DNA of 6,090 nucleotides, from the NCBI GenBank assembly GCA_022795575.1, contig JAAWGY010000149.1:1-6090 (forward strand), read 5' to 3'. The notes beneath the pieces were generated by a model, which was not told where the DNA came from, ran no database searches, and saw only the letters and a program-made list of their open reading frames with translations. Source of the DNA: Angelakisella sp. Its GTDB lineage: Bacteria > Bacillota > Clostridia > Oscillospirales > Ruminococcaceae. Below, in pieces: positions 5,891-6,090 of the stretch (positions are counted from its first letter, which is position 1; each line of letters opens with the position of its first letter). The translations under genes and the position numbers were made by a program.

Positions 5891-5913
5891 CACTTGAATT
5901 GTCAAGTCAAGTG
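5891..5913. repeat. Inverted repeat near the end of the IS30-like element
   Basis: CACTTGA (5891-5897) and TCAAGTG (5907-5913) form a 7-bp inverted repeat spanning the transposase stop. A second pairing, ACTTGA with TCAAGT at 5902-5907, is possible. In IS30-family elements the terminal inverted repeat lies just behind the transposase stop, so the element probably ends near 5885-5895. The exact tip needs the other end of the element, which is outside the window. Confidence 0.45.
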
Positions 5914-6090
5914 CAACAAAAGGGAGAGATTATAGAAAACCTCAAAGGGAGTCTTAAAGCCTAAACATTTGCGAGGACGAAAATTGAGTTCTTTGAAAGA
6001 CAGCCTGTATCTCTTCTTCAGAAATCATAGCGAAATTGGTGGATTTTGGAAAATATTCCCTGATAAGACCATTGGTGTTTTCGTTGCTGC
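5902..6090 (-). pseudogene. IS30-family transposase, C-terminal fragment with frameshift
   Basis: Two minus-strand frames together give the end of an IS30-family DDE transposase, cut by the right edge of the window. The first reads SNENTNGLIREYFPKSTNF and continues to IQAVFQR. The Glu of NEN, followed by Arg seven residues later, is probably the catalytic Glu. The second frame reads ELNFRPRKCLGFKTPFEVF, then YNLSLLLHLT and a TGA at 5902-5904, the usual family C-terminus. The frames join if one base is removed: minus-strand GTCTTTCAAAGAACTC would read GTCTTCAAAGAACTC. The extra base lies in the A run at 5996-5998. In the first frame a stop appears after MFRL. An inactivated copy is the simplest reading; a sequencing error in a short homopolymer is the alternative. 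Confidence 0.85.

Noticed and set aside
1..6090. CRISPR array, toxin-antitoxin pair or defence system
   Set aside because: No regularly spaced direct repeats and no matching small gene pairs or domains were found. The window is explained by a biosynthesis-transport operon, one tRNA and an IS remnant.

Overview
The window reads as chromosomal DNA of a GC-rich Clostridia-type Firmicute, possibly a gut Oscillospiraceae-like lineage. The evidence is AGGAGG-type ribosome binding sites, GTG and TTG starts, a Gram-positive-style lipoprotein and GC-rich genes separated by AT-rich control DNA. The lineage is an inference from style, not from a database match. Every supported gene lies on the minus strand, so the region is transcribed from high to low coordinates.

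Right part (about 5440-6090). The right edge holds the C-terminal end of an IS30-family transposase, broken by a one-base frameshift. A spacer with two dyads follows, then a near-consensus promoter driving tRNA-Val(CAC) with an encoded CCA end. Directly behind the tRNA is a run of hairpins (5446-5651), one of which (5489-5533) is a strong rho-independent terminator. This isolates the tRNA from the operon that follows.

Control region (about 5140-5440). This is AT-rich DNA without a convincing gene. At its operon-proximal end lies a sigma-A-type promoter whose spacer is almost wholly covered by an 18-bp ARG-box-like palindrome. That is the expected arrangement for arginine-dependent repression by ArgR/AhrC.

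Main part (99-5141). Five genes are tightly spaced: argG, argH, then a polar amino acid ABC importer made of a lipoprotein binding protein, a permease and an ATPase. Gaps are 52, 12 and 82 nt, and the last two genes overlap by 14 nt. ArgG joins citrulline and aspartate into argininosuccinate; ArgH splits that into arginine and fumarate. An importer in the same transcript, with no earlier arginine-biosynthesis gene in view, suggests uptake of arginine or a precursor such as citrulline or ornithine. The substrate cannot be fixed from sequence alone. The leftmost 98 bases carry no gene and no clear terminator, so the transcript may run past the left edge.

I do not see a previously undescribed biological system. 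The points most worth a second look are the ARG box over the argG promoter, the argGH-importer linkage, the hairpin array behind the tRNA, and the frameshifted IS30 remnant.
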